From contig DUQR01000021.1 in the NCBI GenBank assembly GCA_012837715.1, positions 1-64,000 of the forward strand: DNA of 64,000 bases, written 5' to 3'. The notes beneath the pieces were generated by a model. That model worked only from the letters and a program-made list of their open reading frames with translations, was not told where the DNA came from and searched no databases. The DNA comes from Bacillota bacterium (GTDB lineage Bacteria; Bacillota; UBA4882; UBA10575). The position numbers were made by a program, and so were the translations under genes. Numbering within the stretch: position 1 is the first letter of the stretch; each line of letters starts with the position of its first letter. Positions 9,471 through 17,362 of the stretch are shown here, piece by piece.

Positions 9471-10514
9471 TTACGGCCAGACCCCCAGTTCGGTCAGGCC
9501 GGTTGTTTCCGCGAACCCACAGAGGAGGTTCATGTTTTGAATCCCCTGTCCGGCCGCGCCTTTGACCAAATTGTCCAGGACGGACAGGACAATAATCTGT
9601 CCGGTGCGGTCATCCATCCGGACCCCAAGGTGACAGCGGTTGGACCCCAGGACCGCTTTGAGCCGTGGCAGCGTGGTTGCAGGGAGCACGGTCACCATCG
9701 GTTCGGCGGCATAGAAATCCTGGTAAATTTGGGTTAACATCTCGGTGGTCAGTCCGGCCTTGCCCGTCAGATGAAGGGTGATAAAGATCCCCCGTGGGAT
9801 AGGCAGAAGATGGGGGGTAAAAGAAACTTTGACCGGTTTCTCCCCTAACTGTTCAGCGAAGGCTTCGATCTCCGGAATATGCCGGTGGGCCGGAAGGCCA
9901 TAGGCCCGAAAATCCCCGGCTACCTCCGGAAAGTGTAAATCCAGTTTGGGGGAGCGGCCAGCGCCGGAGACCCCTGATTTGGCATCAGCGATGATTAGAT
10001 TAGCGGCCAAGAGATCATTAACGAGGAGGGGGGCCACACCCAGTAAGATTCCGGTCGGATAACAACCGGGGTTACCGACGATGCGGGCGCCGGGGATGGC
10101 GTCCCGGTTTAGTTCCGGGAGGCCATAAACGGCTTCCGCCAATAAATCCGGCGTCGGATGGGGTATTTTATACCAAGCTTCGTAAAGGGCCGGGTCTTTG
10201 AAACGAAAATCAGCGCCCAGATCAATGACTTTTACTCCTGCGTCTAAAAAGGATGGCGCCAACTCGGCGGCGACACCGTGGGGTACCGCCAGAAAGACCA
10301 GATCACATTGGTAGAGGCGAGGGTCTCCGATGGTCAGTATTTTCTCGGCTCCTAAGCCGGTACCATGGAGAGAGGGAAAGATCTCCCACCCATAACGGCC
10401 CGCCTGGGAGCGGGAAGCGAGGGCATGGATTATTACTTCCGGATGTTTAGCGAGGAGACGTAACAGCTCGCCACCGGTGTAACCATTGACGCCGATTATC
10501 CCTACTTTGATCAT
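9471..10514 (-). CDS. argC: N-acetyl-gamma-glutamyl-phosphate reductase
   Basis: First gene of the arginine operon; 347 aa. It reduces N-acetylglutamyl phosphate to the semialdehyde with NADPH. The N-terminal Rossmann motif is GVNGYTGGELLRLL, and the catalytic cysteine lies in IVGNPGCYPTGILLG near residue 150. The promoter and operator lie just upstream. The 83-nt gap to argJ holds the sequence TCCAATACAATA at 9446, which recurs in a palindrome at 52.9 kb. Confidence 0.95.
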   Translation of the reverse strand: MIKVGIIGVNGYTGGELLRLLAKHPEVIIHALASRSQAGRYGWEIFPSLHGTGLGAEKILTIGDPRLYQCDLVFLAVPHGVAAELAPSFLDAGVKVIDLGADFRFKDPALYEAWYKIPHPTPDLLAEAVYGLPELNRDAIPGARIVGNPGCYPTGILLGVAPLLVNDLLAANLIIADAKSGVSGAGRSPKLDLHFPEVAGDFRAYGLPAHRHIPEIEAFAEQLGEKPVKVSFTPHLLPIPRGIFITLHLTGKAGLTTEMLTQIYQDFYAAEPMVTVLPATTLPRLKAVLGSNRCHLGVRMDDRTGQIIVLSVLDNLVKGAAGQGIQNMNLLCGFAETTGLTELGVWP

Positions 10515-10556
10515 GCAAATCTCCTCCCCACTAATTCCTGGTCGTTATTTTCCATA

Positions 10557-10585
10557 ATTATATCCGACTTGGTACGGATTGGCAA
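10557..10585 (-). promoter_or_regulatory. Sigma-A promoter of argCJBD
   Basis: On the minus strand TTGCCA (10585-10580), a 17-nt spacer, and TATAAT (10562-10557). The start point would be about 35 nt before the argC ATG. Confidence 0.85.
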
Positions 10586-10619
10586 TAATAAAAATACAAT
10601 TGGCATGTATAAATATGTT
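10585..10619. promoter_or_regulatory. Candidate tandem ARG boxes (ArgR/AhrC operator)
   Basis: Two sites resemble the palindromic ARG box TGNAT-N4-ATNCA. The first, 10585-10598, matches 8 of 10 fixed positions; the second, TGTATAAATATGTT at 10606-10619, also matches 8 of 10. Their centres are 21 bp apart, the spacing at which an ArgR hexamer contacts two boxes on one DNA face. The first box abuts the -35 element of the arg promoter. This points to arginine-dependent repression. No argR gene is in the window. Confidence 0.6.
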
Positions 10620-10726
10620 AAGATTAGTTTACGTGAAGAAACCCGGTCGTTGCCGGACTAGCATCCAGACAGGTTTAAAGACGAGCTAAGGACGGATCAA
10701 AGCCGCTTGGGCTCGCATAAATATGA

Positions 10727-10763
10727 CAAAAAAAGTTGGGGTCGGCTGGCGCCTTCCCCAACT
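10727..10763 (-). terminator. Terminator of the PrsA-like foldase gene
   Basis: Minus-strand stem AGTTGGGG/CCCCAACT (arms 10756-10763 and 10734-10741) ending in a run of seven Ts (10733-10727), 20 nt past the stop codon. Confidence 0.85.
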
Positions 10764-10783
10764 GTATACCATGTTTCTCCGCT

Positions 10784-11695
10784 TTAGCTGGCGGTATTAA
10801 GAAAGGTCTCAATCTGATAGTTACCGGAAACCTCTTGTAACCAGGGATTGTATTCCTGTTGGAGTTTTTGGTTAAATAAATACTCCTCAATCTCTTCCTT
10901 ACTCTTTTCGAAATTCGGCTCTGCGGCTGCCCGCTTTTCTTCGACTTTAATCAGGTGATAACCATATTCGGTTTGGACGGGAGCGCTGATTTCGCCGGCT
11001 TTAAGGGCGAAAGCGGCTTTTTCAAACTCGGCGGCCATGACTTTACGGCCAAAGAAACCAAGGGCGCCGCCTTTATCCTTTGTACCGGTGTCTTTGGAAA
11101 ATTCCCGGGCTAATTTGGCGAAGTCTTCCCCTTTTTCCAGGCGGGCCTTAAGTGCTTTGGCTTCTTTTTCGGTTTCAACCAGAATGTGACTGGCCTTCAC
11201 CTGTTCTTCCTGGGCAAAATCCTTTTTGTTCGCTTCAAAAAAGTCCTTGACCTCGGCTTCGGTGACGGTGATTCTTGGTTCCAGTAACTTTTTAAGTTTA
11301 AGGGTATGCGCCAAATTCTCTTTGACCTTGGTCAAGGAAGAACCGCTCAGCGCCAAGATTTCCTTAAAGTTCTCCTCGCCGCCATAGTTGGCATAATACT
11401 CTTCCAGTGCGGTTTGGATCTCCTGTTCGGAGATGCTGATTTTTTCTTTTTTTGCTTCCAAATCCACAATCTTTTGGGCGAGCAATAGGTTTAAACCTTG
11501 CTGACCGGCTTGTTCCAGTAAGAGCGCGTAAAGTTCATCTTTGGTGATTGCTTCCCCGTTCACTTTGGCCACCACTGTCGAATTGGGGCCGGCCGTCCAA
11601 TAACGGGTCCCGATGGCCAGACCGGAGACGAGCAAGGCGATAATCAGGATCACAATGACCACTTTTGGCTTTATCTTCAACATTTTCAGTTTCAT
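10784..11695 (-). CDS. Membrane-anchored parvulin-type peptidyl-prolyl isomerase (PrsA/SurA-like)
   Basis: A 303-aa extracytoplasmic foldase. An N-terminal membrane anchor (about residues 10-30) lacks a lipobox cysteine, unlike Bacillus PrsA. A SurA-N-like helical domain follows (VAKVNGEAITKDELYALLLEQ onward). The parvulin domain contains VKASHILVETEKEAKALKARL, GALGFFGRKVMAAEFEKAAFAL and EYGYHLIKVEEKR. In a diderm cell it could assist secreted proteins or outer-membrane beta-barrels in the periplasm. ATG at 11695 follows GGGGGAGG; the open frame extends 42 nt further up without a better site. Confidence 0.88.
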   Translation of the reverse strand: MKLKMLKIKPKVVIVILIIALLVSGLAIGTRYWTAGPNSTVVAKVNGEAITKDELYALLLEQAGQQGLNLLLAQKIVDLEAKKEKISISEQEIQTALEEYYANYGGEENFKEILALSGSSLTKVKENLAHTLKLKKLLEPRITVTEAEVKDFFEANKKDFAQEEQVKASHILVETEKEAKALKARLEKGEDFAKLAREFSKDTGTKDKGGALGFFGRKVMAAEFEKAAFALKAGEISAPVQTEYGYHLIKVEEKRAAAEPNFEKSKEEIEEYLFNQKLQQEYNPWLQEVSGNYQIETFLNTAS

Positions 11696-11832
11696 CTGCC
11701 TCCCCCACTCTTTCAAGTAATGTTGTAATTTTAACATACAAAGATGTCGGTATTATGTCAAATAAAAAAGCAAATCCTGGCCAGGAGGCTAAATCTTGAC
11801 GGGCCTTCCTTTTTAACGCGGACCAGGGTTCA

Positions 11833-12522
11833 TTATTCCTGATAGACACAGAATTGGTAGCCCAGTCCGCGGAGAGTTTTTACTTCACCTTCGGTCTTTG
11901 GCCAAGCGCGGAGGGTTTTCCGGATGCGCTTGACCGCCAGGTCGACCGCCCGCTCACTCCCCTTATAGTCAAGGCCCCAAACCTCCGTAATCAACTGTTC
12001 CCGGCTGAAAGTCTGGTTAGGATGGCGGGCTAAGAAAAGGAAAAGAGAGAGGTCGCGGGGGATAAAGGAGAGGGGAACACCTTTTAAGAAGACGGCATGG
12101 GCTTGAAAATCAATCTTCAGGCTTCCATACTGCCGGGTTCCGGGGTTTTCTAAAATCCGGGGTGAACGGCGTAAAACGGCCTTGACCCGGGCGACCACTT
12201 CTTCCCCGTAAAACGGCTTGGTAATATAGTCGTCGGCTCCCCGGTTAAGTCCAGTTACTCTCTGTTGGGGTTGGCTTAAGGCGGTCAAGATAATGACCGG
12301 GCAGGAACTATGCTTCCGGATTTCCTTTAAGATACTCCAACCGTCCCTTTTGGGTAGCATTAGGTCAAGGAGGACAAGGTCCGGCGCGAAAGCGGTGAAT
12401 TTGCGGAGGGCCTCTTCTCCGTCAAAAGCCTGTTCCACTTGAAAACCGGCTTTTACCAGGTCGGCCGTTAAACGGCGGGAAATGCCGACTTCATCTTCGA
12501 CGACTAAAATGGTTTGACTCAC
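11833..12522 (-). CDS. Orphan OmpR/PhoB-family response regulator
   Basis: A 229-aa two-component regulator. The receiver domain has the acidic pair E9/D10, phosphoacceptor D53 (LVLLDLMLP) and K102 (DYITKPF). The C-terminal winged-helix domain ends SERAVDLAVKRIRKTL then LRGLGYQFCVYQE. The start is GTG after GGAGGGG. No histidine kinase gene adjoins it on either side, so its partner must be encoded elsewhere. Targets are unknown. Confidence 0.92.
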   Translation of the reverse strand: MSQTILVVEDEVGISRRLTADLVKAGFQVEQAFDGEEALRKFTAFAPDLVLLDLMLPKRDGWSILKEIRKHSSCPVIILTALSQPQQRVTGLNRGADDYITKPFYGEEVVARVKAVLRRSPRILENPGTRQYGSLKIDFQAHAVFLKGVPLSFIPRDLSLFLFLARHPNQTFSREQLITEVWGLDYKGSERAVDLAVKRIRKTLRAWPKTEGEVKTLRGLGYQFCVYQE

Positions 12523-12752
12523 CGGATTCCCCTCCGCTAAACCCTATGGGTGATTTGCGTTCTTCTGCCATCTTTAACCTTTCCGCCACCATCCATTGGA
12601 TGTTGTTCCTTCAGCAACAGCTTCTCCCATAATCCTAACCTAAGTTGGAGAGGTTCATACAAAGGGAAGGTAGTCGATGACGCCGGCCACCGCCCGCTTT
12701 AGCGAAGGGGTGGAAATTCGAAACCAAGTGAGTCGAGAAGCCCCCGTCTAAA
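12523..12752. other. Intergenic region, 230 bp
   Basis: No coding frame with a ribosome-binding site was found. It contains copy A of an intergenic element at 12666-12736, described separately. I could not recognise a known riboswitch or a clear promoter for the response regulator. Confidence 0.5.
12666..12736 (+). repeat. Intergenic element, copy A
   Basis: Copy A reads GTCGATGACGCCGGCCACCG, then a short hairpin-like GCTTTAGC, then GGGGTGGAAATTCG and GTGAGTCGAG. It matches copy B at 54001-54070 over most of its length and copy C at 17130-17200 in part. CCACC and GGTGG can pair within it. Family unknown. Confidence 0.5.
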
Positions 12753-13358
12753 TTAAGGTTGGATGGAGGTGGCACAAGTTTTGAATTCCGCGATCGTCAT
12801 CGGCCTGCCCGCTTTCTCCTTTTTCAGCTGGTGGTAACAGTCTTCGTTGATGGTAAAGTTCAAATCATTACGATACCGCAGCCAGACTTCGTCCAAGTGG
12901 GGAAGCAGGTAGGTGGCAACCGCCTTTTTTGCGCGGGAAATAAAACCATCATTAATAAAGGCGGTGCGGTGTTGGCAGATGGGACAAATGCCGAATTCCT
13001 CTTCTTTGTTACGTTTGAAGATCAGCGGATAAATGGCGCATTCCACCGGTTTAATCCCGGGGGCTTTTCCCAATAGGCAGCGGTTTTGTTGTAAATAGGC
13101 GCAAGTGGCTGCCGGGCTCCAACAGTAGATGAGTCCATGGGCGGTGATAATCGGATCCAGGAGATGTTCCGGATGAATACCGGCCTCCTGCAAAAAGGTC
13201 AGTTCGCCAGGGAGGAGGAAGACGGTGGTGGAAAACCCGCGGCTAGTTTCACATAAACCATCACAACCAAGACAAAGAGTCTCACTGGTATCTCCCTGGA
13301 AGTTTGCGAAAAAATCCTGGTAAAACCGGGATTTGATTAAGTGAAAAGTCTTTTTCAT
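12753..13358 (-). CDS. YkgJ-like cysteine-cluster protein
   Basis: A 201-aa cytoplasmic protein with cysteines arranged like the YkgJ (putative Zn/Fe-chelating) family: CLGCDGLC near residue 30, CAYLQQNRC then PVECAIYPLIF near 115-130, and CPIC near 145. The start ATG at 13358 overlaps the stop TGA of the upstream asparagine-synthetase-like gene (ATGA), so translation is probably coupled and the two products may act together. The cysteines could hold an Fe-S cluster or zinc. The substrate is unknown. Confidence 0.72.
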   Translation of the reverse strand: MKKTFHLIKSRFYQDFFANFQGDTSETLCLGCDGLCETSRGFSTTVFLLPGELTFLQEAGIHPEHLLDPIITAHGLIYCWSPAATCAYLQQNRCLLGKAPGIKPVECAIYPLIFKRNKEEEFGICPICQHRTAFINDGFISRAKKAVATYLLPHLDEVWLRYRNDLNFTINEDCYHQLKKEKAGRPMTIAEFKTCATSIQP

Positions 13359-15071
13359 TTCATCCATTCCTTTATTTTTAAATAATCTTGATAGGTGGTA
13401 AACCAATAAGCCAGATCCGTTAAGGCAAAAAACGCATCCCGTTGGACCCCGTGAACCTTTCCCTTTTTTAAGCGGTCTGTTAAATCTGGCGCTACGAATT
13501 TGGGGAGAAAAGAAGCAAGCCGTTTAATCATTTTTGCCATGTAAACACGGTTGGGGTGTTTGCGCCAAAGTTGAGGTGATTTCTGAAAATAGTGGCTGCC
13601 GTCCGAAGGTTGATGGGTGGTGGGGATGGCGGAGGTTTCCTTTGTATAGTTTTGAAAAAGATGGCTGTAGACTTTGTCTTGGATTTTCAACGGTACGGGA
13701 ATGGTCAGGCTCCACTCAAAAAACGCATAATCAAGAAAGGGGGTGCGGACCGGCCGATTATGGCCGAGAATCCCAAAAGTAGAAAGGGAGATGGCCCGGC
13801 GGGTAAAATTCCTCAGCCCAAGGTAGATCAGGCCGTTGGGGTTACCTTTGATCCGGTCGATCTCGGCGACAACTTTTTTGCGGGCTAATACATTGATCTC
13901 GCGATGGTATTTAGGGCAGACTAGGGATTCGAATCCGGTCTTATACCACCGGAAATAGATCTTTTCAAACTGTTTATACCGTTCTTTTGGCCACAGCTCC
14001 CAGAATTGGGCGGTGATCTCCGAGCCACCCAGGCAAGCGTCGCCACCTAACCCATCAAAGCAGGGGAAGGGTTCTTCCGGCATGCTGGATAAAAGATTAA
14101 CGATCCACGGATGGTAACTGGTTTCGAATTGAACCAGCCGACATTTTCGTTGGTGAAAACGGGCGAAATAGTTGGTTGGCAGGGGTATGTTGTGATGAGT
14201 GGCGCCCAGTAGCGCGGCAACAGCGGCGGCAGCTACGGTATCCGTGGTTAAACCGTAATCTTTATGGGTGGTGTAGGTTAAAAGGTCTACGCCCAGCCGG
14301 TGTAAACCGCAGGCGATCATCCGGGAATCATAACCACCGCTTAACGGGAGAACAACCTTTGAGGCGCCGTTAAGCTGGCGCTCCAGGGCAGCAGTGAACC
14401 GGTCGGGTCCTTCAACCAAAACCTGTTCGAAGGTGACCCGAGGATCCGGTTGCAAAGAAAGATAATTAAAAAAAGGGATAAAGTGGAGCTTGCCCTCGGC
14501 AGCGAAAAAACGGAGGAGCTCGCCTTGGGGGACCCGGCGAATGCCCCGGAAGAGGGTCTCATCGCCAAACAGATGACGGAGGCAAAGGAATTGGCTAACG
14601 GCACTGTAATTCACGGAAAACTTGCGTTTGGAGGTTTTGACTAACCACTGGAGGTTAGTGGAAAAGGCAAATTCGCCCTTGTGGTGATAATAAATAATAA
14701 AAAGGTTTGAGTCCGTAGCGGTCACCGCCCAGCCACAAAAGGCCCTTTTCCTGTTGCCAATAGACAAAAGCAGAACCACATTCTGCCTTGGTCAAAGCGC
14801 GAAGAATTTTTGGCAGACCACTTTCTGTTTCTTCCTGATGGTTTAGTCCAGGGGCGTCCGCGGCCTCGACGAGACCCGGGGCTTTACCTAAGATTAAGGC
14901 TTGGTGTGGAACCGCTTCCCATTCGCTCCCTTTTCTCTCTTGAAGCTGGGCATAACCAACCACGCTATTATCACCAAGGCTAAAATCGAGTCTAGTTATG
15001 TCCTTGGGTAGAAGGGGGGTGTTTATCTTTTCTCCGCTGAATGGGTTGATTCGCCCGGAAAGCGCTTCCAC
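13355..15071 (-). pseudogene. Asparagine-synthetase-like amidotransferase, frameshifted
   Basis: Two overlapping frames together make one AsnB-like protein of about 570 residues. The first (GTG at 15071 behind AGGAGG) gives the N-terminal Ntn domain up to GGDRYGLKPFYY. The second continues YYHHKGEFAFSTNLQWL and carries the synthetase domain with the ATP-pyrophosphatase loop LPLSGGYDSRM. The frames join if one base is skipped in the T/A-rich tract near 14690-14705. That may be a true mutation, a sequencing error, or slippage. The mature N-terminus begins MEALSGRINPF rather than MCGI, so the glutaminase cysteine is missing. This resembles AsnB relatives that form amides or rings without glutamine hydrolysis, such as lasso-peptide cyclases and beta-lactam synthetase. 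The product is unknown. Confidence 0.75.
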
Positions 15072-15117
15072 AATGCTTGCCTCCTGTTTTTCCCCATTAT
15101 ATGTGGGAAAGGAGGTG

Positions 15118-15198
15118 ATGGTTACCGGGAAAGCTAGAGAAAAGAAGGATCCGCTGGAGTGGAAGGTTAAAGCGCTTGCTCATAAAGCAGAAGGGTGA
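15118..15198 (+). CDS. Possible 26-residue basic leader peptide upstream of the ferritin-like gene
   Basis: ATG at 15118 opens a 26-codon frame rich in Lys and Glu (MVTGKAREKKDPLEWK onward). It ends at 15198, just before the ferritin-like start. AAGGAGGTG directly precedes the ATG, but the spacing (about 2 nt) is too short for efficient initiation. It may be a translated leader or a chance frame; no homologue comes to mind. Confidence 0.25.
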   Translation: MVTGKAREKKDPLEWKVKALAHKAEG

Positions 15199-15209
15199 AG
15201 GGGACTTTG

Positions 15210-15683
15210 ATGGAACGGGAAGATTTACTTTTCAAATTAAACTGGTTCTATAGTTTGGAGGTAAGCCAGGTCGACCTCTACCTTGCCCAGAGTAAGCGAT
15301 TCAAAGGGACCTATGAAAGCATCGTCTTTGCGCGGACCGCCGCCGTTGAGCAGCAACACGTCGAGAAGCTTGCGGTGATCATCCGTGAGTTGGGAGGAGA
15401 ACCGCATCAAATCGGTGACGTGATTTCCCCGCTTTTTGGCGGTCTGCTTGGTAAAACACTGGCTTTCACAGGTTTGAAAAACACTTTACAGGGGAATATC
15501 ACCATTGAAAACAAGGCCATGACTGATTATGTGGCTTTGCTTCAGCGGGTAGGCGCCGAGTTCGGTCCGGAACTGCAAACTATCCTCCAACATAATTTGG
15601 TGGACGAAGACGTGCATACCGCATGGTTTGTCCAGCGGCTGGCCGATTATGAGTTGTTAGAGTTGCTTAAGCGCAGTGATTAA
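15210..15683 (+). CDS. Ferritin-like four-helix-bundle protein
   Basis: A 157-aa, mainly helical protein. Residues include LNWFYSLEVSQVDLY (first E), FARTAAVEQQHVEKL (E-x2-H), NITIENKAMTDY, and LVDEDVHTAWFVQRL (E/D-x2-H). The spacing of E and ExxH motifs is that of ferritin-like di-iron proteins such as rubrerythrin or Coq7 relatives. A role in oxidative protection or iron handling is plausible but not shown. ATG at 15210 follows AAGGGGA; a GTG at 15195 overlaps the preceding small frame. It is divergent from the amidotransferase-like gene, with only 46 nt between the GTG there and the first possible ATG here. Confidence 0.7.
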   Translation: MEREDLLFKLNWFYSLEVSQVDLYLAQSKRFKGTYESIVFARTAAVEQQHVEKLAVIIRELGGEPHQIGDVISPLFGGLLGKTLAFTGLKNTLQGNITIENKAMTDYVALLQRVGAEFGPELQTILQHNLVDEDVHTAWFVQRLADYELLELLKRSD

Positions 15684-15684
15684 A

Positions 15685-15945
15685 TTAAACGCAGGGTTCG
15701 GGGAGGAGGATAACTTGGCCCTGTTTCAGGGTGGCCCCGGGAGAGAGGGCATTGAGCCTTAAGATTAGCATGGTGGGAATCTGAAAGCGTTGACTTAAGG
15801 CTTTAACCGTATCACCGTTCCGGACCACATACTTGACGATGGTCCAACCGGTTTCTGTGTTCTCCAGATTAAAGTTTTGAATCAGGTCGACAAGGTCATG
15901 ATCGGAAAACAGGCCGGATTTTAGTTGTTCATAGGAAATACTCAT
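15685..15945 (-). CDS. Small LysM-domain protein
   Basis: An 86-aa protein with a single C-terminal LysM peptidoglycan-binding domain: VKYVVRNGDTVKALSQRFQI, then ILRLNALSPGATLKQGQVILLP. The N-terminal 45 residues are acidic and unrecognised. No signal peptide is visible, which is unusual for a LysM protein outside spore-coat or cortex proteins. Start ATG at 15945 behind AAAGGAG. It converges tail-to-tail with the ferritin-like gene (1 nt apart). Confidence 0.8.
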   Translation of the reverse strand: MSISYEQLKSGLFSDHDLVDLIQNFNLENTETGWTIVKYVVRNGDTVKALSQRFQIPTMLILRLNALSPGATLKQGQVILLPEPCV

Positions 15946-16328
15946 GGCGGGGCTCCTTTCCAGTCTTCCCTTTATTAAAATCAAGAAAAAGGCGGTATGG
16001 TATTTTATGAGCTCCGACCCGGATTGGTTCCGGATCGGGAAGTCTTGGAAATATCCAAACTAATAGTGGTCTTTGTGCTAAAGTTTGGTATAATCGAAGT
16101 AGGCGCGGACAAGATGGAATTACTTAATGCTGGGTGCTTCCCTTTGTTCGGATCCAAGCTAATTATGTTGTCACCTGATTATTGGGGGGCGCGCCAATAC
16201 ATAATGGGTTCTTTGCCCAGCAGCGGTCCACGGTCGGGACGGACCGTTAGGCGGTGACAATGTAAATAGCGCAAGCCTTATATATGTGATCCTTATAAAA
16301 CACTAAAATTGAAGGGAAGTGGAGCGGA
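15946..16328. other. Intergenic region with a possible promoter for the beta-barrel gene
   Basis: No supported gene; an open frame at 15997-16257 lacks a ribosome-binding site and has unlikely composition. A possible promoter is GTGACA (16254-16259), 18 nt, TTATAT (16278-16283), about 45 nt before the next start codon. A TATAAT at 16089 has no matching -35. An imperfect hairpin based on CGGTCC/GGACCG lies near 16223-16245. Confidence 0.35.
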
Positions 16329-17096
16329 ATGCGAAAGGTTATCATTTTGGGCATCTTATGTTTTTTCCTTTGTCTAGTGGAGGCGCCTGTTCTGGCTTCC
16401 GGTCTGTTGGATGAGATGTTTTTTACTTCGGAGTGGTGGGCGGAGGACGCTCAGCGGGGAGAGATCGAACTTTTCACCCTGGGTTTTCCCGCACAAAAAC
16501 AAACGGGCAACAGTTACCATTTTGCGGTGCGGCAAGCAACGGGTAACGGCGATGTTTTTGCGCTCAGTGGGAATCTTGGTCTGGACGAGGTGTTTTTGCT
16601 TAATGCCACCGCCAAACTGGGCAATCCCGATCTTTATTACGGATTCGGCGGAATGATCTTCACTGCTGGAAAGCAGTTCTTGTTTTTCCCCCGCCTCAAT
16701 TTAGGTGGTAAATTCGGGCCGGACTTTGTTAAGCTGGTCTTGGATGCGGATTTCTATACTCTGATTGTAGTAAACGGGGGAAAGCTTGAGCTTGGAGTGG
16801 AAGTATTTCTCCTGCCAAATTTGCGCGTGTATGGTGGAATGCTTAAAGTGTTTTTTGGGAATTTAGTTGTTTCCGAATTTGCGCCGACGAGTACATATCA
16901 ACTGGCCGCCCGCTATGATACCAAACCGTTTTTTGTCGGCGGGGAATTGTATTTTTCTGATCAGCTGGGACCGTACGTGGTTGGCGAGGCCGGAGTGAAT
17001 TATTCTGCGCTCTCCTTTTGCGGCCGGGTAGGCTTGTCCCCGCGGGGGGGAGCAGAGTTAACCGCTTACACTGTTGGCCTGCGGGTGAATTATTAG
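16329..17096 (+). CDS. Putative outer-membrane beta-barrel protein
   Basis: A 255-aa protein with a standard signal peptide (MRKVIILGILCFFLCLVEAP ending ALAS-like at about residue 24). The mature part lacks hydrophobic helices and shows alternating amphipathic strands rich in Gly, Tyr and Phe, such as LYYGFGGMIFTAGKQF and YQLAARYDTKPFFVGGELYF. It ends TAYTVGLRVNY, a final strand with a C-terminal aromatic residue as in Bam-targeted outer-membrane proteins. Together with the lpx/lpt genes in this window this supports an outer-membrane location. I recognise no specific family. AAGGGAAGTGGAG precedes the ATG. Its transcript may end at the terminator at 17286. Confidence 0.65.
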   Translation: MRKVIILGILCFFLCLVEAPVLASGLLDEMFFTSEWWAEDAQRGEIELFTLGFPAQKQTGNSYHFAVRQATGNGDVFALSGNLGLDEVFLLNATAKLGNPDLYYGFGGMIFTAGKQFLFFPRLNLGGKFGPDFVKLVLDADFYTLIVVNGGKLELGVEVFLLPNLRVYGGMLKVFFGNLVVSEFAPTSTYQLAARYDTKPFFVGGELYFSDQLGPYVVGEAGVNYSALSFCGRVGLSPRGGAELTAYTVGLRVNY

Positions 17097-17129
17097 GTAT
17101 TGAAACACGGGCGACGAGATGGATTATAT

Positions 17130-17200
17130 AGGTGGTCGCCCACTTTGGCTACCGTCCGCACCACGTAGTGGTAAAAATTAGAAAGCAGGTGAGTGGAGAA
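17130..17200 (+). repeat. Intergenic element, copy C
   Basis: Reads AGGTGGTCGCCCACTTTGGC, TACCGTCCGC, then the hairpin ACCAC-gta-GTGGT, AAAAATTAG, and GGTGAGTGGAG. It shares the GTCG, GGCTACCG, AAATT and GTGAGT blocks with copies A (12666) and B (54001), but its internal hairpin differs in sequence. The rest of the gap to 17285 shows nothing I recognise. Confidence 0.4.
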
Positions 17201-17285
17201 GGATCGGAGGCGTACAGCAGCCGGTCGTTGGCAGCGGCGTCACTAGCTGGAATCGACATCTCTTATTTTCTAAGTAGGTAGCAAT

Positions 17286-17309
17286 ACCGGCGTAAGCCGG
17301 TTTTGTTTA
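17286..17309 (+). terminator. Intrinsic terminator upstream of pepP
   Basis: Stem ACCGGC (17286-17291), loop GTAA, stem GCCGGT (17296-17301), then TTTGTTT. It may end the beta-barrel transcript or act as an attenuator for pepP. Confidence 0.7.
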
Positions 17310-17362
17310 TGGAAATAAATAAAGAGGGAAAGCGAGAAAGACAGGGAAGAAGGGAGTTCTTG

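Noticed and set aside
12640-12740. Intergenic element considered as a known riboswitch (fluoride, c-di-GMP, T-box, TPP, cobalamin)
   Set aside because: Single short matches such as GATGACGCC or GGGTGG occur, but the other conserved blocks of each family are missing and the gene context does not fit.
15997-16257. 86-aa frame upstream of the beta-barrel gene
   Set aside because: No Shine-Dalgarno sequence, no recognisable domain, and composition unlike neighbouring genes.
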